NCBI GenBank assembly: GCA_026387355.1
Contig: JAPLLW010000017.1
Coordinates: 46,556-105,423 of the forward strand
Source of the DNA: Candidatus Omnitrophota bacterium
GTDB lineage: Bacteria; Omnitrophota; Gorgyraeia; Gygaellales; Profunditerraquicolaceae
Direction of reading: 5' to 3'
DNA: 58,868 bases
Content: more model-generated notes on this DNA
The model's input: only the letters and a program-made list of their open reading frames with translations
What the model was told of the DNA's origin: nothing
The model's database searches: none
The DNA itself: not shown here
Numbering within the stretch: the first letter of the stretch is position 1

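Noticed and set aside
1-58868. Stop-codon reassignment as the explanation for the long frame
   Set aside because: TAA, TAG and TGA are all absent in this frame while abundant in the other five frames, so reassignment is not needed.
1-58868. tRNA, rRNA, riboswitch or promoter signals
   Set aside because: None was recognised by eye, and any such signal would lie within protein-coding sequence.

Overview
The window is the interior of one enormous gene. On the minus strand the frame whose codons occupy plus-strand triplets 2-4, 5-7 ... 58865-58867 stays open from one edge to the other: 19,622 codons with no stop, no start I can justify and no intergenic space. Anchor motifs at the high edge, in the middle (NuoE/NuoF, 39.7-41.4 kb) and at the low edge (sigma-70 region 4) all fall in this same frame. 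The reading direction is from 58,868 (N-terminal side) to 1 (C-terminal side). Both ends lie outside the window, so the real protein is larger still (the visible part alone would be roughly 2.2 MDa). I found no tRNA, rRNA, CRISPR array, promoter or separate gene. Short ORFs on the plus strand and in the other minus frames are shadows.

Such giant ORFs, mosaic content, HEAT repeats and repeated Lys-Ala-Leu...Leu-Pro-Ile-Leu-Gly transmembrane linkers fit Candidatus Omnitrophota (former OP3, PVC superphylum), a lineage known to encode exceptionally large ORFs. That placement is inference; no ribosomal marker is present.

Layout in protein order. 58.9-56.1 kb: two radical-SAM domains (the second with a SPASM-like cysteine set) separated by a HExxH segment. 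55.8-54.8: calcineurin-like phosphoesterase. 54.7-53.8: two repeated metallopeptidase-like modules. 53.8-49.6: helical region, PPDK-type ATP-grasp, PEP-utilizer swivelling His domain, TPR-like helices. 49.6-46.4: TM linkers, a duplicated beta domain, zinc ribbon. 46.4-42.8: unknown region, site-2-protease-like M50, HEAT block. 42.7-39.6: a GC-rich cassette with an unknown domain and a near-complete NuoE(N)-NuoF diaphorase, bounded by direct DNA repeats. 39.4-35.3: RGPP/HEFGA module, LOG-type nucleotide hydrolase fold, multi-TM block, HEAT block. 35-31: TM block, unknown domain, HEAT block, HAD hydrolase. 30.6-27.8: UDP-sugar-pyrophosphorylase-like domain, HExxH segment, GT2 glycosyltransferase. 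27.5-22.3: archaemetzincin-like protease, kinase, M50 protease, kinase, methyltransferase, RGPP module. 22.2-16.5: receiver, RsbW-like ATPase, nucleotidyltransferase, Glu/Leu dehydrogenase, HEAT, CPBP (CAAX) protease, GNAT. 15.9-8.1: methyltransferase, GT4, peptidase-like module, helix-turn-helix array, sigma-region-2-like segment, helical region, APH/ABC1-like kinase fold. 7.8-1: second LOG domain, threonine-dehydratase-like PLP domain, two P-loop domains, helical region, unknown region, full sigma-70 region 2-3-4 domain.

Many domains occur twice or more (M50, LOG, kinases, methyltransferases, sigma-like, HEAT, RGPP modules, TM linkers). Some repeats are still recognisable as DNA and bracket cargo domains at multiples of three bases. 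I infer growth by duplication and capture of modules by recombination at linker repeats, with in-frame palindromic elements inserted as well. Whether the product is made whole, processed by its own embedded proteases, or is anchored at the membrane by its many TM hairpins cannot be read from sequence alone.
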